This document shows, piece after piece, positions 6,253 to 6,939 of a DNA stretch of 6,939 nt. Position 1 is the first letter of the stretch, and each line of letters starts with the position of its first letter. The position numbers and the translations under genes are program-made. The notes under the pieces were generated by a model. The model ran no database searches and had not been told where the DNA came from. It saw nothing but the letters and a program-made list of their open reading frames with translations. Location of the stretch: assembly GCA_936928855.1 (NCBI GenBank), contig CAKZHZ010000087.1, positions 1 through 6,939 on the forward strand. The letters run 5' to 3'. Source of the DNA: an uncultured Polycyclovorans sp. Lineage in GTDB: Bacteria; Pseudomonadota; Gammaproteobacteria; Nevskiales; Nevskiaceae.

Positions 6253-6280
6253 GGTGTTGCGACGACCGATTGAATCCACC
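6253..6280. repeat. IS30 terminal inverted repeat, right
   Basis: Begins GGTGTTGCGACGACCG and ends GAATCCACC; it pairs with 4776-4803 at 24 of 28 positions. It lies 27 bases upstream of the transposase start (on the - strand) and could carry part of its promoter, but no clear -35/-10 pair is visible. Confidence 0.92.
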
Positions 6281-6283
6281 GAC
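6281..6283. repeat. IS30 target site duplication, right copy (GAC on +)
   Basis: GAC directly next to the right terminal repeat, matching 4773-4775. It is the GTC codon for the last native residue (Val207) of the upstream orfB fragment. Confidence 0.85.
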
Positions 6284-6901
6284 GCTGCCGTGGTCGGAGT
6301 GGAAGATCGCGCCGACCAGCGACCCGCGGTCGTGGTGCGCGGCACGGAGGGCGTCTTCGACGAGTTCGGTGCGCATGTGGTCGGCGACTTGCCAGCCCGC
6401 GAGCTTCCGGGAGCCGAGATCGATGCAGGACGCGAGGTAGAGGTTCGTGCCGTCGGCGATAGGCAGGTAGGTGATGTCGCCCACGTAGCGGCGGCCGGGG
6501 TCGCCGACGGAGAAGTCCCGTCCGATCAGGTCGGGGAAGCGCCTGGCGGACTGGTCCGGGATCGTGGTCTTCACCCGTCGTCGCAACCGGATCCCCGCGA
6601 GACGGTGCTCACGCATTACCCGCGCGACGCGCTTGTGATTCACCCGCTCCGCAACGGGCACACCGTCGTTGAGGTCGGCGGTGATCCTGGGCGCCCCGTA
6701 GGCGCGGTCGCCACCCTGAGCGGGGTCTTGCAGCACCCGGATCCGCGCCGCCAACACCGCGTCGTCTGTCGCCTTCGCGGCTCGCCGCCCGGCGGAGTCC
6801 AGCCAGGCGTAGAACGACGAGCGGGCGACCTCGACGACCTCACACAACCGCTTCACGCCGTAGGCGTCCTTGTGATCCTCAACAAACTGGAAGCGGTTCA
6901 C
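6281..6901 (-). pseudogene. IS3-family orfB transposase, N-terminal fragment
   Basis: 207 codons from a GTG at 6901 to the IS30 junction. It shows the HTH_21-like region (KDAYGVKRLCEVVEVARSSF, then AYGAPRI and the NHKRVARVMREHRLAGIRLRRR block, about 67-110), then the start of the integrase core with Asp142 in YVGDITYLPIADG and Asp203 in IFHSDHGSV. After Val207 the frame runs into IS30 DNA and stops at 6191-6193, giving 29 foreign residues. The GTG start overlaps the TGA of orfA by GTGA, so orfB may be translated by coupling or, as is common in IS3 elements, made as an orfAB frameshift product. Not functional without the downstream half. Confidence 0.93.
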
Positions 6902-6939
6902 CAGTTCGTCTCCCCGGCGAAATACTTCGCCGCCTGACG
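6898..6939 (-). CDS. IS3-family orfA, C-terminal end only (partial)
   Basis: Thirteen codons and a TGA (6900-6898) are visible on the - strand: RQAAKYFAGETNW. The RxAAxFFAxE pattern right before orfB is the usual end of IS3-family orfA, the helix-turn-helix/leucine-zipper protein that binds the element's ends. The rest is outside the window. Confidence 0.8.
   Translation of the reverse strand, partial: RQAAKYFAGETNW

Larger units (their letters stand above)
4776..6280 (-). mobile_element. Complete IS30-family insertion sequence, 1505 bp
   Basis: The ends are set by 28-bp imperfect inverted repeats and the GAC duplication on either side. One gene, an IS30-type transposase on the - strand, fills nearly all of it. 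The transposase start with its ribosome site and the stop codon both lie inside the element, so it looks structurally intact. It sits inside orfB of the IS3-family element and is therefore the younger of the two insertions. Confidence 0.93.
4445..6939 (-). mobile_element. IS3-family insertion sequence, interrupted by an IS30 element; right end outside window
   Basis: The element encodes the tail of orfA and a split orfB on the - strand. Its terminal end is at the left, against merR. The proposed terminus starts with TG at 4445 and has GTGGACACGG about 19 bases in; this resembles the tip of IS3 itself (TG..., then GTGGACACG at nearly the same distance). The other end and the target duplication lie beyond 6939, so the boundary is inferred from this resemblance and from where the MerR similarity stops; it could be some bases further right. 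The copy is inactive because orfB is disrupted. Confidence 0.75.

Noticed and set aside
6226..6345. A 40-residue N-terminal extension of the IS30 transposase, suggesting an IS3-IS30 fusion protein
   Set aside because: The extension crosses the terminal repeat and target duplication into orfB in a different frame; ATG 6225 has an ideal GGAGGT site and lies inside the element.
6056..6937. A 293-codon open frame on the + strand over the IS3/IS30 region
   Set aside because: It lies antisense to two clearly recognisable transposases, crosses the IS30 right terminal repeat and resembles no protein family I know; it is an artefact of high GC content.

Overview
The window is GC-rich, with strong G/C bias at third codon positions, purine-rich Shine-Dalgarno sites and protein families typical of high-GC Gram-positive bacteria (Actinomycetota, plausibly Micrococcales). 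No species can be named from the sequence alone. It is accessory DNA: a small mercury-resistance operon set between a broken chromosomal-type gene and a nest of insertion sequences.

Layout, left to right. Positions 1-142 hold the end of a truncated formylglycine-generating-enzyme (SUMF1/FGE-sulfatase) domain gene. Its stop codon lies inside the -35 box of the next promoter. Positions 139-170 form a MerR-type promoter with a 20-bp spacer around a perfect CTTCC/GGAAG dyad. Three + strand genes follow: merA (255-1691, mercuric reductase without the N-terminal HMA domain), merB (1751-2413, organomercurial lyase with a Cys-x-Cys tail) and a second flavin disulfide reductase (2577-3947) that is neither MerA nor an ordinary lipoamide or glutathione reductase. 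A second dyad with the same 22-bp geometry (4019-4040) precedes a merR-family regulator (4070-4507), which lies last and in the same direction instead of first or divergent.

From about 4445 to the right edge the DNA is an IS3-family element on the - strand. The far tail of its orfA is at 6898-6939. Its orfB is split in two (6281-6901 and 4485-4775) by a complete 1505-bp IS30-family element (4776-6280) with 28-bp terminal inverted repeats and a 3-bp target duplication (GTC on the - strand). Removing the IS30 and one duplicate restores a 302-residue orfB with exact D,D(35)E spacing. The IS3 end appears to have cut the 3' end of merR at codon 126, where related sensors carry a metal-binding cysteine, so the last 20 residues are IS-encoded.

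How the genes work together: MerB would break C-Hg bonds and pass Hg(II) on, MerA would reduce it to Hg(0) with NADPH, and MerR would control the two dyads. No mercury transporter (merT/P/C) is present in the window. The points most worth following up are the IS-edited MerR, the unassigned second flavoprotein and the cysteine tail on MerB. I see no RNA genes, CRISPR array or origin, and apart from the mer operon with its unassigned reductase I see no obviously undescribed defence or other system.
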